From JAIBJN01 sp963748205 (lineage in GTDB: Bacteria; Actinomycetota; Thermoleophilia; Gaiellales; Gaiellaceae), in assembly GCA_963748205.1 (NCBI GenBank), contig CAVVIB010000002.1:1-64000 (forward strand): DNA of 64,000 bases, given 5' to 3'. Positions 33,534 through 42,198 of the stretch are shown here, one piece after another. How positions within the stretch are numbered: position 1 is the first letter of the stretch; the number at the start of each line of letters is the position of its first letter. The notes beneath the pieces are model-generated. The model searched no databases. It had not been told where the DNA came from and saw nothing but the letters and a program-made list of their open reading frames with translations. The position numbers were made by a program, and so were the translations under genes.

Positions 33534-34034
33534 ATGACCTACGCCGTGATCTCGATCGGGAACAAGCAGTACCGCGTGCGGGAAGGCCTGCACCTGCTTG
33601 TCGACCGCGTGCCCCACGACGAGGGCAAGACGTTCCATCCCGACCTCGTCATGCTCGGCGGGGACGGTGACGCGAGGCTCGGCGACGACCTCAAGGGCCA
33701 GCAGGTGACGGTCAAGGTCGCGGAGCACGTCCTCGGCCCCAAGATCATCATCGGCAAGCACAAGCGACGCACGGGCTACAAGCGCCGAAACGGGTTTCGC
33801 GCGCGCCTGACGCGCATCGAGGTCGAGTCGATCGGCAGCTCGCGCTCGACCGCGGCCAAGAAGGAGCCGGCGAAGGCCGAGGCGAAGACCGCCGAGAAGG
33901 CGCCGGCGGCGAAGAAGCCGGCGGCGAAGAAGCCGGCCGCACGCAAGCCGGCCGCACGCAAGCCCGCAGCGTCGACCGAGAAGAAGACGCCGGCGCGGCG
34001 CAGCACACCGAGAAAGAAGAGCGAGGACAGCTAG
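33534..34034 (+). CDS. rplU: 50S ribosomal protein L21 with long basic tail
   Basis: A 166-residue protein. Residues 1 to about 103 are canonical L21 (MTYAVISIGNKQYRVREG, IIIGKHKRRTGYKRRNGFR). The remaining 60 residues are a low-complexity Ala/Lys/Arg/Pro tail with repeats such as KKPAAKKPAARKPAARKPAA, absent from textbook L21 (about 103 residues). The tail is likely a flexible rRNA-binding extension, as seen in some actinobacteria. ATG at 33534 with GGAG upstream; rpmA follows directly. Confidence 0.95.
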   Translation: MTYAVISIGNKQYRVREGLHLLVDRVPHDEGKTFHPDLVMLGGDGDARLGDDLKGQQVTVKVAEHVLGPKIIIGKHKRRTGYKRRNGFRARLTRIEVESIGSSRSTAAKKEPAKAEAKTAEKAPAAKKPAAKKPAARKPAARKPAASTEKKTPARRSTPRKKSEDS

Positions 34035-34280
34035 ATGGCGCACAAGAAAGGACTGGGCTCGTCGAAGAACGGCAGGGACTCCGAGTCCAAACGACTCGGC
34101 GTCAAGATCTTCGACGGCCAGGAAATCAAGGCGGGCATGATCGTCGTCCGCCAGCGCGGCACGCGCTTCCGGCCGGGCCCGGGCACCGGGCTGGGCCGCG
34201 ACCACACGATCTTCGCCACCCGTGACGGGAAGGTCGCCTTCCAGACGGGCGGCGCGGGTCGGATCGTGTCCGTCTCCTAG
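34035..34280 (+). CDS. rpmA: 50S ribosomal protein L27
   Basis: An 81-residue ribosomal protein next to the peptidyl-transfer centre. It begins MAHKKGLGSSKNGRDSESKR and has VKIFDGQEIKAGMIVVRQRG and the TRFRPGPGTGLGRDHTIFA signature. It starts immediately after the rplU stop; the rplU-rpmA-obgE order is conserved in bacteria. The N-terminus begins at the mature AHKKG sequence, so there is no cleavable extension. Confidence 0.97.
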   Translation: MAHKKGLGSSKNGRDSESKRLGVKIFDGQEIKAGMIVVRQRGTRFRPGPGTGLGRDHTIFATRDGKVAFQTGGAGRIVSVS

Positions 34281-34289
34281 GAGAAGCCG

Positions 34290-35447
34290 GTGTTCAACGA
34301 CCGCGCGCGGATCCGCGTCAAGGGCGGGCGCGGCGGCGACGGCTCGCTGAGCTTCCGGCGCGAGAAGTACGTGCCGAAGGGAGGGCCCGACGGGGGCGAC
34401 GGTGGTCACGGCGGCGACGTCGTGCTCGTGGCCGATCCGGATCGCCGCGACCTCTCGTACTTCCAGCGCCTGGGGCGCTTCGAGGCGAAGCGCGGCCGCC
34501 ACGGTGAGGGCGCCTTGAAGCGCGGCGCCGACGGCGAGGACGTCGTCCTGCCCGTCCCCGTGGGGACGCAGGTGCTCGACGAGGACGGCCGCCTGCTCGT
34601 CGACCTCGCGCACTCCGGGGCGACAGCCGTCGTGGCGCACGGAGGCTTCGGAGGCGCGGGCAACAAGCGCTTCGCCACGCCCACGCATCAGACGCCCCGG
34701 CTGGCCGAGCTTGGCACGCCCGGCGAGGAAGCTTCGCTCGAGCTCAGGCTGAAGCTCCTGGCCGACGCGGCGCTGCTCGGGTTCCCCAACGCAGGGAAGT
34801 CGTCGCTCCTGCGCCGCATCTCGAACGCCAAGCCCAAGGTCGCCGACTACCCGTTCACGACAATTGCGCCGGTGCTCGGGACGGTCGACTTCCAGGACGG
34901 CCGGCAGCTCACGGTCGCCGACGTGCCGGGCCTCCTCGAGGGCGCGAGCGAAGGCGTCGGGCTCGGGGACGAGTTCCTGGCCCACCTCGAGCGCGCGCGC
35001 CTGTTCTTGCACGTGATCGAGGCGCACGAGGACGTCGAGGAGCGCTTCCATGCGATCGACCGCGAGCTGGCCGCCTACGGCGCCGGGCTCGCCGACCGCC
35101 CGCAGATCGTCGTGCTCAACAAGGTCGACCTGGTGGGGGAGCCGCCGGCGTTCACGGTCGACGACCCGCGCGTCCTGGCGACGCTCGCGACTTCCGCGGC
35201 TACCGGCCAGGGCATCGACGAGCTCAAGCGCGCGCTCTTCGAGCTCGTGCCGGAGAGCCCGCCGACGCTCGTCAGGGACGAGGAGATCGCCGACTTCCTC
35301 GTCTACAACCCGCGGCCGCCGCGACAGCGCCGCGTCCGGATCTTCCGCACCGACCGCGGCTACCGCGTCCGCGGCGAGGCCTCCGAGGAGGATCTGCGCG
35401 CCGCCGGCGTGAAGGCCGACGCCATCGTCGAGTTCGAGGACGAGTGA
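34290..35447 (+). CDS. obgE: Obg-family GTPase (ribosome assembly)
   Basis: A 385-residue GTPase needed for 50S assembly and stress response. The glycine-rich Obg fold opens RVKGGRGGDGSLSFRREKY and continues VPKGGPDGGDGGHGGDVVLV; the G domain has GFPNAGKSSLLRRI (P-loop) near residue 166, the DVPG switch motif, and NKVD. A short C-terminal extension (FLVYNPRPPRQRRVRIFRTD) resembles the OCT domain. GTG at 34290. The stop overlaps the nadD start by 4 bases. Confidence 0.96.
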   Translation: MFNDRARIRVKGGRGGDGSLSFRREKYVPKGGPDGGDGGHGGDVVLVADPDRRDLSYFQRLGRFEAKRGRHGEGALKRGADGEDVVLPVPVGTQVLDEDGRLLVDLAHSGATAVVAHGGFGGAGNKRFATPTHQTPRLAELGTPGEEASLELRLKLLADAALLGFPNAGKSSLLRRISNAKPKVADYPFTTIAPVLGTVDFQDGRQLTVADVPGLLEGASEGVGLGDEFLAHLERARLFLHVIEAHEDVEERFHAIDRELAAYGAGLADRPQIVVLNKVDLVGEPPAFTVDDPRVLATLATSAATGQGIDELKRALFELVPESPPTLVRDEEIADFLVYNPRPPRQRRVRIFRTDRGYRVRGEASEEDLRAAGVKADAIVEFEDE

Positions 35448-36034
35448 CGACCGGGCTCCTCGGAGGCGCCTTCGACCCGCCGCACAACGGGCACGTGGCG
35501 CTGGCGCAGGCGGCGTTCGAGCGCTTCGGCCTCGACCGCCTCGTCGTCGTGGTCACGGGCGACCCGCCGCACAAGGAGGTTCAAACCCACGCGGAGACGC
35601 GCTTCCGCCTGGCGAAAGAGGCGTTCGCGGGGCTGCCCGGGGTCGAGCTCTCCCGCCACGAGCTGGAGCGCGCCGGCCCGTCGCACACGGTGGCCACCGC
35701 CCGCTGGGCGGAGGAGCAGTGGGGGGACGTCGTCTTCCTCGTCGGCGCGGACGAGTTCGCGGACTTCCGCGCCTGGAAGGATCCCGACGAGATCCTCGAG
35801 CACGTGCGGCTCGGCGTGGCCACGCGTCCCGGCTACCCGCGCGAGCGGCTCGACCCCGTTCTCGCCGGCCTGCGCCGGCCGGAGCGCGTCGAGCTTTTCG
35901 AGATCCCCGCGGTCGACGTCTCCTCGACGGACATCCGCCGCCGCGCCTCGCACGGCGAGCCGATCGAGGCCCTCGTTCCGCCCGGCGTCGCGCGGCTCGT
36001 CGTCGAGGAGGGTGTCTACGATGAGCTACCCTGA
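35444..36034 (+). CDS. nadD: nicotinate-nucleotide adenylyltransferase
   Basis: A 196-residue enzyme that makes nicotinate adenine dinucleotide in NAD synthesis. GLLGGAFDPPHNGHVALAQA carries the nucleotidyl-transferase GxFxPxHxGH motif; DVSSTDIRRR is the ISSTxIR motif near residue 165. GTG at 35444 overlaps the obgE stop (GTGA). The obgE-nadD-rsfS series is a common Gram-positive and actinobacterial arrangement. Confidence 0.94.
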   Translation: MTTGLLGGAFDPPHNGHVALAQAAFERFGLDRLVVVVTGDPPHKEVQTHAETRFRLAKEAFAGLPGVELSRHELERAGPSHTVATARWAEEQWGDVVFLVGADEFADFRAWKDPDEILEHVRLGVATRPGYPRERLDPVLAGLRRPERVELFEIPAVDVSSTDIRRRASHGEPIEALVPPGVARLVVEEGVYDELP

Positions 36035-36416
36035 GAACGTTGCACCAGGAGATGCCAGGCCACTGACGCCAATCGAGCACGCCCGCCGGATCGCTGAGCT
36101 CGCCCAGGAGAAGCTCGCCGCCGACGTCGTCATCCTCGACATGCGGCCGGTCTGCTCCTACACGGACTTCTTCGTCGTCTGCACGGGGCAGAACCCGCGG
36201 CAGACCAAGGCGATCTACGACGCCGTCCGCGAGGAGATGAAGAAGGCCGAGAAGCTCACGCCGCGCACCGTCGCCGGGGAGCGGGAGGCGAGCTGGATCC
36301 TCGCCGACTACCTCGACGTGGTCCTGCACGTCTTCACGCCCGAGGCGCGCGAGTACTACCGGCTCGAGGAGCTCTGGGGCGACGTGCCGTCGGTCGAGCT
36401 CGCAGCGGCCGGCTAG
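36021..36416 (+). CDS. rsfS: ribosomal silencing factor RsfS
   Basis: A 131-residue protein that binds L14 and blocks subunit joining in starvation. VVILDMRPVCSYTDFFVVCTGQN and REASWILADYLDVVLHVFTPEAREYYRLEELWGD are typical RsfS (Iojap) features. It overlaps the end of nadD by 14 bp. The ATG at 36021 is preferred, with GGAGG about ten bases before it; an in-frame GTG at 36012 is an alternative. The end nearly meets the convergent small membrane gene at 36423. Confidence 0.93.
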   Translation: MSYPENVAPGDARPLTPIEHARRIAELAQEKLAADVVILDMRPVCSYTDFFVVCTGQNPRQTKAIYDAVREEMKKAEKLTPRTVAGEREASWILADYLDVVLHVFTPEAREYYRLEELWGDVPSVELAAAG

Positions 36417-36422
36417 ACCCGG

Positions 36423-36590
36423 CTAGACCAGCCAGATGACGAGCGCGACGATCCCCGCGATCACGAGCGCGTAGATCCAGAAGCTCCACACGCCTGCGAG
36501 GAACGCGCGCGCCTGGCGCCGTTCGTGGCGCTGCTCGGCGGGCGGCGCCGGATCCACGACGGGGCTGTAGTCGGTCTTGTCGTCGGCCAC
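36423..36590 (-). CDS. 55-residue single-pass membrane protein
   Basis: Frame VADDKTDYSPVVDPAPPAEQ, then a charged stretch and one C-terminal helix (WSFWIYALVIAGIVALVIWL). The GTG at 36590 is the natural start. The membrane helix at the extreme C-terminus suggests tail-anchored topology. It is convergent with rsfS and lies opposite the tRNA gene's promoter. No family is recognised. Confidence 0.5.
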   Translation of the reverse strand: MADDKTDYSPVVDPAPPAEQRHERRQARAFLAGVWSFWIYALVIAGIVALVIWLV

Positions 36591-36631
36591 GTCCGCAGTG
36601 TTTCCGGCCCACGGCGCGCGCAAACGGCCAC

Positions 36632-36637
36632 TACACT
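36632..36637 (+). promoter_or_regulatory. TACACT -10 element of the tRNA-Ala gene
   Basis: TACACT ends 13 bases before the mature 5' end of the tRNA. It is the same hexamer as at mreB, mreC and deoC. Confidence 0.45.
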
Positions 36638-36650
36638 TGAGGGTGCACGC

Positions 36651-36723
36651 GGGGCCATAGCTCAGCTGGGAGAGCGCTTGGCTGGCAGCCAAGAGGTCGC
36701 GGGTTCGAATCCCGCTGGCTCCA
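36651..36723 (+). tRNA. tRNA-Ala, anticodon GGC
   Basis: A 73-base cloverleaf. Acceptor GGGGCCA pairs with TGGCTCC, including the G3-U70 wobble pair that marks alanine tRNAs. The D-arm has AGCTCAGCTGGGAGAGC, the anticodon stem CTTGG/CCAAG holds loop CTGGCAG (anticodon GGC, reading GCC), and the T-arm has GCGGGTTCGAATCCCGC. The discriminator base is A. The 3' CCA is not encoded and would be added after transcription. Confidence 0.97.
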
Positions 36724-36977
36724 CTCACATCGAGGAGCGCGCCAGGCCGTCTGTGCGCGCCGAGGAGCGAAGCGATCGTCGGGAGAGGCAACGATCGCTA
36801 CGGTGGAGCTCGGATCCGCCGCTCAATCTAGTCCCTCGAAAGGAGGACTCCAGGCACGCTCGTCCCGTCCGATACAGGTTCTACGTTCAGCGTTACAAGG
36901 AGCTCCCGCCCTGGCCGCAGGCGCTGGAGCTCCAGGACTACACGAAGGTGAGAGCCCGCCGGAGACGGCGGGCTCTC
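36724..36977 (+). other. transcribed spacer after tRNA-Ala with ribosome site and terminator
   Basis: No gene with a credible start is found in this 340-bp gap up to 37064. AAAGGAGG occurs at 36838-36845, and a frame reading YRFYVQRYKELPPWPQALEL follows, which looks protein-like, yet no ATG, GTG or TTG lies between them. A perfect 12-bp hairpin GAGAGCCCGCCG/CGGCGGGCTCTC (36950-36977) followed by CGTCTT ends the region, so the tRNA transcript probably terminates here. It may hold a small gene with an unusual start or an RNA. Confidence 0.4.
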
Positions 36978-37073
36978 CGTCTTAACCCGGGTTCTGGGAG
37001 TGCGGATAACCGCTCCGCGGGACGCCTGCCCGCCTCACTGCGCACCGACGGTCGCGCGGCTTGAATGGGCGCA

Positions 37074-37226
37074 ATGAACATCTCCCTCACTCAGTTCGAG
37101 ACGCGCCGCCGGCAGGTGGCGGACCAGCGGGAGCTCATCGACGCACGGGCGGCCGCACGCCCCGTCGAGAAGCCCCGCAAGACGTTCCGCCTCCTGAAGG
37201 CCGTGCGGGGCGCCGCCGCCGCCTAG
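37074..37226 (+). CDS. 50-residue basic small protein
   Basis: Frame MNISLTQFETRRRQVADQRE, then LIDARAAARPVEKPRKTFRL and an Ala-rich end. It is soluble, basic and helical with no Cys. An in-frame ATG at 37065 gives three more residues. It ends in front of a small hairpin (37227-37244) and is convergent with the LtrA-like gene. No family is recognised. Confidence 0.5.
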   Translation: MNISLTQFETRRRQVADQRELIDARAAARPVEKPRKTFRLLKAVRGAAAA

Positions 37227-37244
37227 GCCGCAGGGTGCTGCGGC
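37227..37244. terminator. 7-bp hairpin between convergent genes
   Basis: GCCGCAG and CTGCGGC with a GGTG loop lie between the small basic gene and the end of the LtrA-like gene. There is no T-run, so termination is only plausible. Confidence 0.35.
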
Positions 37245-37250
37245 GGCGCC

Positions 37251-38423
37251 TCAGACGGCCGTGCGCATCTGCGCGCGTGCCGTCCTGAAGCGCAGCGTCT
37301 CGTAGGCGATGAGCGCGGTGCAGACCGCGGCGACGAGCGCGATGGCCACGACTCCGTCCACGCGCACGGCGACCGGTATCAGCGCCGCGCTCATTGCTGC
37401 TGCGATGAGGCGCCTAGGGTTCACCGAGCGGACGCTGCGGAAGCGGATCGCGTCGTGGCTGAGGAGGTAGAGGGCGACGCCTCCGCAGAGAGCGAAGGCC
37501 GGAACGGTTTCCAGTGGCTCGTCCACGTGCGCGAGCACCTTCTTCGCGCCCAGTGCGACCAGGACGATGCCGGCGAACATCGGCAGGTGGAGGTAGCTGA
37601 ACGAGTCGCGCGCCAACCGCGCCCTGGCGTGTCCGTGCGCCTCGACCAGCTTCTTGCGCGCGACGTGCGCGAGGATGTCGAAGTAGGCCCACCAGAGCGC
37701 GCAGGCGACGCCGAGCCCGAGCAGCGCCGCTACGACCACCGTCGGGCCGAGCTCGATCCCCGCGGCGCCGATCCCGATGGCGACGATCGACTCGCCGAGC
37801 GCGATGATCACGATCAGTGCGTACCGCTCGGCGAAGTGCTCGGCCGAGACGGAGAAACCGCGCACGCCGAAGACGTACGGGCCGGCGTAGTCGATCGTCA
37901 GCGCCAGGAGCCAGCACGCGATCTGCGCGCCGCCGTCCAGGAAGCCCGCGACGACGATGAGCGCAGGCCCGGGGATGGCGGTGCGCGCGAGCCGGTACGC
38001 GGCCTGGCGGACGTCGACGTGCGGCGTCGCCTCGGCGAAAAGGACGATATGCAGGACACGCACCGTGAAGTACGCGAGCCCGAAGAGCACGGCGTCGCTG
38101 CCGAAGGCCTGGGGCACCGCCAGCGCGGCGACGAACATGGCGCCCATGGCGGCGAAGACGGCGAGCCGCGCCGAGCCCTCGTCGGGGTCGATCTCGTTCG
38201 TGAGCCAGGCGTACGCGCCCCAGGTCCACCAGAGCGCCGCCAGGATGAGCATGCCCTGCCCGACGCCGGCCCAGGTCGGGTCCTCCGACATGAAGCCGGT
38301 GACCTGCGTGAGGGCGAAGACGAAGACGAGGTCGAAGAACAGCTCGAGCGGCGTGACGGGATGCTCGAGCTCCTCGTCGCCCTCGCGCTCCGGCTCGACC
38401 TCGAACGGCGGATCGGGCTCCAT
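37251..38423 (-). CDS. LtrA-family (low temperature requirement) membrane protein
   Basis: A 390-residue polytopic membrane protein with about ten helices. The N-terminal signature PLELFFDLVFVFALTQVTGF is diagnostic for the LtrA family; AERYALIVIIALGESIVAIG near residue 208 is the second conserved segment. The name comes from a Listeria gene needed for growth in the cold; the molecular function is unknown. It ends in a Thr/Arg-rich tail. It lies downstream of the DUF1028 gene on the same strand, 21 bp away, probably in one transcript. Confidence 0.85.
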   Translation of the reverse strand: MEPDPPFEVEPEREGDEELEHPVTPLELFFDLVFVFALTQVTGFMSEDPTWAGVGQGMLILAALWWTWGAYAWLTNEIDPDEGSARLAVFAAMGAMFVAALAVPQAFGSDAVLFGLAYFTVRVLHIVLFAEATPHVDVRQAAYRLARTAIPGPALIVVAGFLDGGAQIACWLLALTIDYAGPYVFGVRGFSVSAEHFAERYALIVIIALGESIVAIGIGAAGIELGPTVVVAALLGLGVACALWWAYFDILAHVARKKLVEAHGHARARLARDSFSYLHLPMFAGIVLVALGAKKVLAHVDEPLETVPAFALCGGVALYLLSHDAIRFRSVRSVNPRRLIAAAMSAALIPVAVRVDGVVAIALVAAVCTALIAYETLRFRTARAQMRTAV

Positions 38424-38444
38424 CCCGGGATGATCGCAGCGGCG

Positions 38445-39275
38445 CTACCGGGCGCGCAGCTGTTCGAGAACGACCGGGTCGATCCGCTCGGCGCCGTCCA
38501 CCCGCTCCTCGAGGTTCTCCGTGCCCGCCCAGGCGGCGAGGGCCTCCGGGAGCTCGCCCTCGTACCCGAGCGCTGCGAGCCGCTCGCCGAGCTCGCCGGC
38601 GAGCGCAGCGTCGACCTCCAGCCACTCTTCGGCGGGCGTGTGCCCGAAGAGCAGGTCGTGCAGGCGGTAGATGCGCTCCAGCTCCTCGATCGGCTGGGGG
38701 TGGTCGTCGACGCGCAGGTCGGCGGCCACGTCGCTCGTCCCGCCGTAGCCGCCGTCCTTGCGGACGACGTAGAGCGCCGCCGACTGCCGGCCGCGCCGGT
38801 CGCCGCCGGCCGCCTCGGCCGCTGCAAGGCACGCCAGGAGCCGCTCGGCGAGCGGGCTTCCCGCGGAGCCCTCGAAGGTCGATGCGAGCGCGTCCACGGT
38901 CGCTGCCGAGACGAGGATGTTCCCCTGCGCGGCGAAGCCGGGGCCGGTCGTCCCGCCGGCCCAGTCCATGCATTCCGACCCGGTGTACGTGGCAGCGCGG
39001 CCCTGCCCGTCGACGACCCCGAGCTGGCGGTGCTCGCGCCCGTCGTCGGCTCCGACCAGCGTCCTGACGACGTCGTCCGCCGAGTAGCCGTCCCGGAGCA
39101 GCGCCATGCCGTCGGGCCGGAAGGCGAGGTTCGCCCAGGCCTGCGTGGCGAGCGCGCCGACGTGCGGCTCCGCGGCAGGGACGACGGCCCCGACGGCGAG
39201 GAACTTCGACTGGACGGCGACGCCCCACTCGCCCGCATCGAGGTCGCACGCGACGATCGAGTACGTCGAGATCAC
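38445..39275 (-). CDS. DUF1028 family protein, Ntn-hydrolase-like
   Basis: A 276-residue protein. STYSIVACDLDAGEWGVAVQSKF at the start, GALATQAWANLAFRPDGMALL, and GSECMDWAGGTTGPGFAAQGNIL are hallmarks of DUF1028, a family related to N-terminal-nucleophile hydrolases. ERLLACLAAAEAAGGDRRGRQSAALYVV matches the conserved second half. A C-terminal domain of about 60 residues follows (PAEEWLEVDAALAGELGERLAALG). The substrate is unknown. ATG at 39275. Confidence 0.85.
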   Translation of the reverse strand: MISTYSIVACDLDAGEWGVAVQSKFLAVGAVVPAAEPHVGALATQAWANLAFRPDGMALLRDGYSADDVVRTLVGADDGREHRQLGVVDGQGRAATYTGSECMDWAGGTTGPGFAAQGNILVSAATVDALASTFEGSAGSPLAERLLACLAAAEAAGGDRRGRQSAALYVVRKDGGYGGTSDVAADLRVDDHPQPIEELERIYRLHDLLFGHTPAEEWLEVDAALAGELGERLAALGYEGELPEALAAWAGTENLEERVDGAERIDPVVLEQLRAR

Positions 39276-39296
39276 GCCGCGATTCTGACAGCCCGG

Positions 39297-39530
39297 TTAC
39301 ACGCGGTCCTCAAGCCCGCCGACCCCTTCCGCGGATGCGCAATGGGCGCAGCAGAACATCCGCCCGTTCGCCTCGACGCCGTGCCCGATCACGCGGCAGC
39401 CGCAGTGTCCGCACGTCGGGGCCAGGGAGTGGATCGCGCACTCGAAGCTGTCGAACGTGTGGGCTTCGCCGGCCATCACGATCTCGAACGCCTTGTCGTA
39501 GTCGTTCCCGCACATCTCGCACACGGCCAT
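39297..39530 (-). CDS. small zinc-ribbon protein with six to eight Cys
   Basis: A 77-residue protein: AVCEMCGNDYDKAFEIVMAG, then SFECAIHSLAPTCGHCGCR and MFCCAHCASAEG. Three Cys-x-x-Cys pairs plus His suggest two bound zinc ions. Such proteins are widespread in actinobacteria as small metal-binding proteins of unknown role. ATG at 39530 with a strong GGAGGAG upstream is preferred over the longer frame. It is leftward, ahead of the DUF1028 gene. Confidence 0.75.
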   Translation of the reverse strand: MAVCEMCGNDYDKAFEIVMAGEAHTFDSFECAIHSLAPTCGHCGCRVIGHGVEANGRMFCCAHCASAEGVGGLEDRV

Positions 39531-39602
39531 GTCGGCTCCTCCCGTCGCTGTCTTTCCTCCCTTCCCCAAGGCGGCAGAAGCTAGGCCGGCGCGCGCTGGC
39601 GC

Positions 39603-39720
39603 TAAGATTCATCCCGGAAATGGCTACGTCCCTTAGCTGAGCCAGGGAGCGTCGACGCGGCGAAAGCCGTGGGCCTCCCGCGCGCCTCTCAGACGAGAGG
39701 CGTTTTCATATCGGAGACCG
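39603..39720 (+). promoter_or_regulatory. leuS leader with short leader peptide and attenuator
   Basis: TAAGAT at 39603-39608 is a -10 candidate. The leader holds a six-codon frame, M-A-T-S-L-S (39620-39640), with one Leu encoded by CTT, rare in this GC-rich DNA. A central hairpin (CGGC-GAAA-GCCG) is enclosed by GGGAG/CTCCC. Then CGCCTCTC (39683-39690) and GAGAGGCG (39695-39702) form a stem followed by TTTT, an intrinsic terminator 14 bases before leuS. This matches ribosome-mediated attenuation by charged tRNA-Leu; inference. Confidence 0.5.
39683..39706 (+). terminator. attenuator hairpin before leuS
   Basis: A perfect 8-bp stem (CGCCTCTC/GAGAGGCG, loop AGAC) is followed by four Ts, the best rho-independent signal in the window. 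Its position 14 bases upstream of the leuS ATG implies conditional termination. Confidence 0.65.
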
Positions 39721-42172
39721 ATGGAGCGATACGACCCACAGGCAGTCGAGCTGAAGTGGCAGGACATCTGGGAGCGCGAGCGCGCGTTCTACGTCCCGAA
39801 TCCGGACGACGCGTCCCAGATGGACAAGGAGCACACGTACGTGCTCGAGATGCTCCCGTACCCGTCGGGCGAGCTCCACATGGGCCACGTCAAGAACTAC
39901 ACGCTCGGCGACGTCCTCGCGCACGTCCGGCGGCGCATGGGCTTCCGCGTGCTGCGCCCGATGGGCTACGACGCCTTCGGCCTGCCCGCCGAGAACGCGG
40001 CCATCCGCGAGGGCGGCAACCCGCGCCTCGTCATCGAGCGGAACATCGCCGCCATCCGCGGGCAGATGAAGCGCATGGGCTGGGCGATCGACTGGGACCG
40101 CGAGGTCTCCTCGCACGAGCCGTCCTACTACCGCTGGACGCAGTGGCTCTTCATCAGATTCTTCGAGAAGGGCCTCGCCTACCGCAAGGAGGCGCCCGTC
40201 AACTGGTGCCCGAACGACCAGACCGTGCTCGCGAACGAGCAGGTGATCGACGGGCGCTGTGAGCGCTGCGGCGCCGAGGTCGAGCGCAGGAATCTCGAGC
40301 AGTGGTTCTTCCGCATCACGGAGTACGCCGACGACCTGCTCGACGAGATGAGCCTGCTCGAGTCGTGGCCCGAGCACGTGCTGACGATGCAGCGCAACTG
40401 GATCGGGCGCTCCGACGGGGCCGAGGTCGTGTTCCGGATCGAGGAGCAGGACGTCGAGATCCCCGTCTTCACGACTCGTCCGGACACGCTGTTCGGGGCC
40501 ACGTTCTTCGTGCTCGCGCCCGAGCACCCGCTCGTGCCCAGGCTCGTCGAGGGTACGCCGCACGAGGACGAGGTCATGGAGTACGTGCGCCAGGCGGCCG
40601 GCCGCTCGGCGGTCGAGCGCGCCGATCCCGAGAAGGAGAAGACCGGCGTCTCCACGGGCGCCTTCGTCACGAACCCCGTCAACGAGGAGCGGCTCCCCAT
40701 CTGGGTCTCCGACTACGTGCTGATGGAGTACGGCACCGGCGCGATCATGGCCGTGCCCGCCCACGACGAGCGGGACTTCGAGTTCGCGCAGCGGTTCGAG
40801 CTGCCGGTGAAGGTCGTCGTCGCGCCGGAGGGGGAGGAGCCCGAGGAGGGCACGTACGTCCCGCATTCCGAGAACGAGCGGCTGGTCGACTCGGCGCAGT
40901 TCACGGGCCTCCCCGCGGAGGAGGGCAAACAGGCGATCGTCGAGTGGCTGGAGCCGCGCGGCCTCGGCAAGCGCGCCGTCAGCTACCGCCTGCGGGACTG
41001 GCTGCTCTCCCGCCAGCGCTACTGGGGCTGCCCGATCCCGATCCTCTTCTGCGAGTCCTGCGGGATGGTGCCGGTGCCCGACGAGGACCTGCCCGTCCTG
41101 CTTCCCGAGGTGGACGAGTACCTGCCCAAGGGGCGCTCGCCGCTGGCCGCGGCCGAGGACTGGGTGCACACGACGTGCCCGAAGTGCGGCGGCGAGGCGC
41201 ACCGGGAGACGGACACGATGGATACGTTCGTCGACTCCTCCTGGTACTTCATCCGCTACTGCGACGCCCGCAACGACGAGGAGCCGTGGAACCGCGAGAT
41301 CGCGGACTACTGGCTCCCCGTCAACCAGTACATCGGCGGCGTCGAGCACGCGATCCTGCATCTGCTCTACGCGCGCTTCTTCGTGAAGGTGCTGAACGAC
41401 CTGGGGCTGCTCGGCTTCCGCGAGCCGTTCCTGCGCCTCTTCACGCAGGGGATGATCCACTACCTCGGCGCGAAGATGTCCAAGTCGAAGGGCAACGTCC
41501 TCAGCCCGGACGACCTGATCGCGAGCCACGGAGCCGACGCGGTTCGCCTCTACATCCTCTACATGGGCCCCGCGGAGGACGACATCGAGTGGCAGGACAC
41601 GGGCATCGAGGGCATGTCCCGTTTCCTCGGGCGCCTCTGGCGGCTGGGGCTCGAGGTCGCCGAGCGAGGCGCAGTCGACGTGCCGGCCGACGGGCCGCTC
41701 GTGCGCCGCGCCCACCAGGCCATGGCCAAGGTCGGCGACGACATCACGCGCCGCTTCCAGTTCAACACGCCCATCGCAGCCGTGATCGAGCTGGTCAACG
41801 AGATCTACCACGTCAAGGACGACCCCGGCCGCGCGGGCGAAGTGCGGGTCGCCACCGAGGCCGCGGTCAGCCTCATCCAGCCCTACGCCCCGCACATGGC
41901 CGAAGAGCTGTGGGAGCGCCTGGGCCACGAGCGCCTCTGGGAGGCCGCCTGGCCGCAGGCCGACCCCGCGCTGCTCGAGAGGGAGACGTTCGAGCTCGTC
42001 GTCCAGGTCAACGGCCGCGTCCGCGACCGCGTGGAGGTTCCGGTCGGGCTGGACGATGCCGAGCTCCTCGACCGGGCCAAGGAGCTTCCGCGCGTGCGCG
42101 CGCACCTGGACGGCAAGGAGATCCGCAAGGAGATCGTCGTCCCGGGCAAGCTCGTCAATCTCGGTGGTCTAG
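39721..42172 (+). CDS. leuS: leucyl-tRNA synthetase, stop codon lost by one extra base
   Basis: A class I synthetase for tRNA-Leu. PYPSGELHMGHVKNY carries HIGH, KMSKSKGNV the second motif (near residue 583). The editing domain includes TTRPDTLFGATFF and AVPAHDERDFEFA. The C-terminal domain ends EIRKEIVVPGKLVNL. The frame as written continues without a stop into the next gene. Dropping one C or G at about 42162-42164 gives LVV then TAG at 42172, the normal end. Corrected length is 816 residues. The ATG is preceded by the attenuator leader. Confidence 0.95.
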
Positions 42173-42198
42173 CCCGGCCCCTTCCGTACTCTGTGAGC

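Noticed and set aside
39603..39720. T-box riboswitch upstream of leuS
   Set aside because: The leader is only about 105 nt and lacks stem I and the T-box antiterminator sequence; a leader-peptide attenuator fits better.
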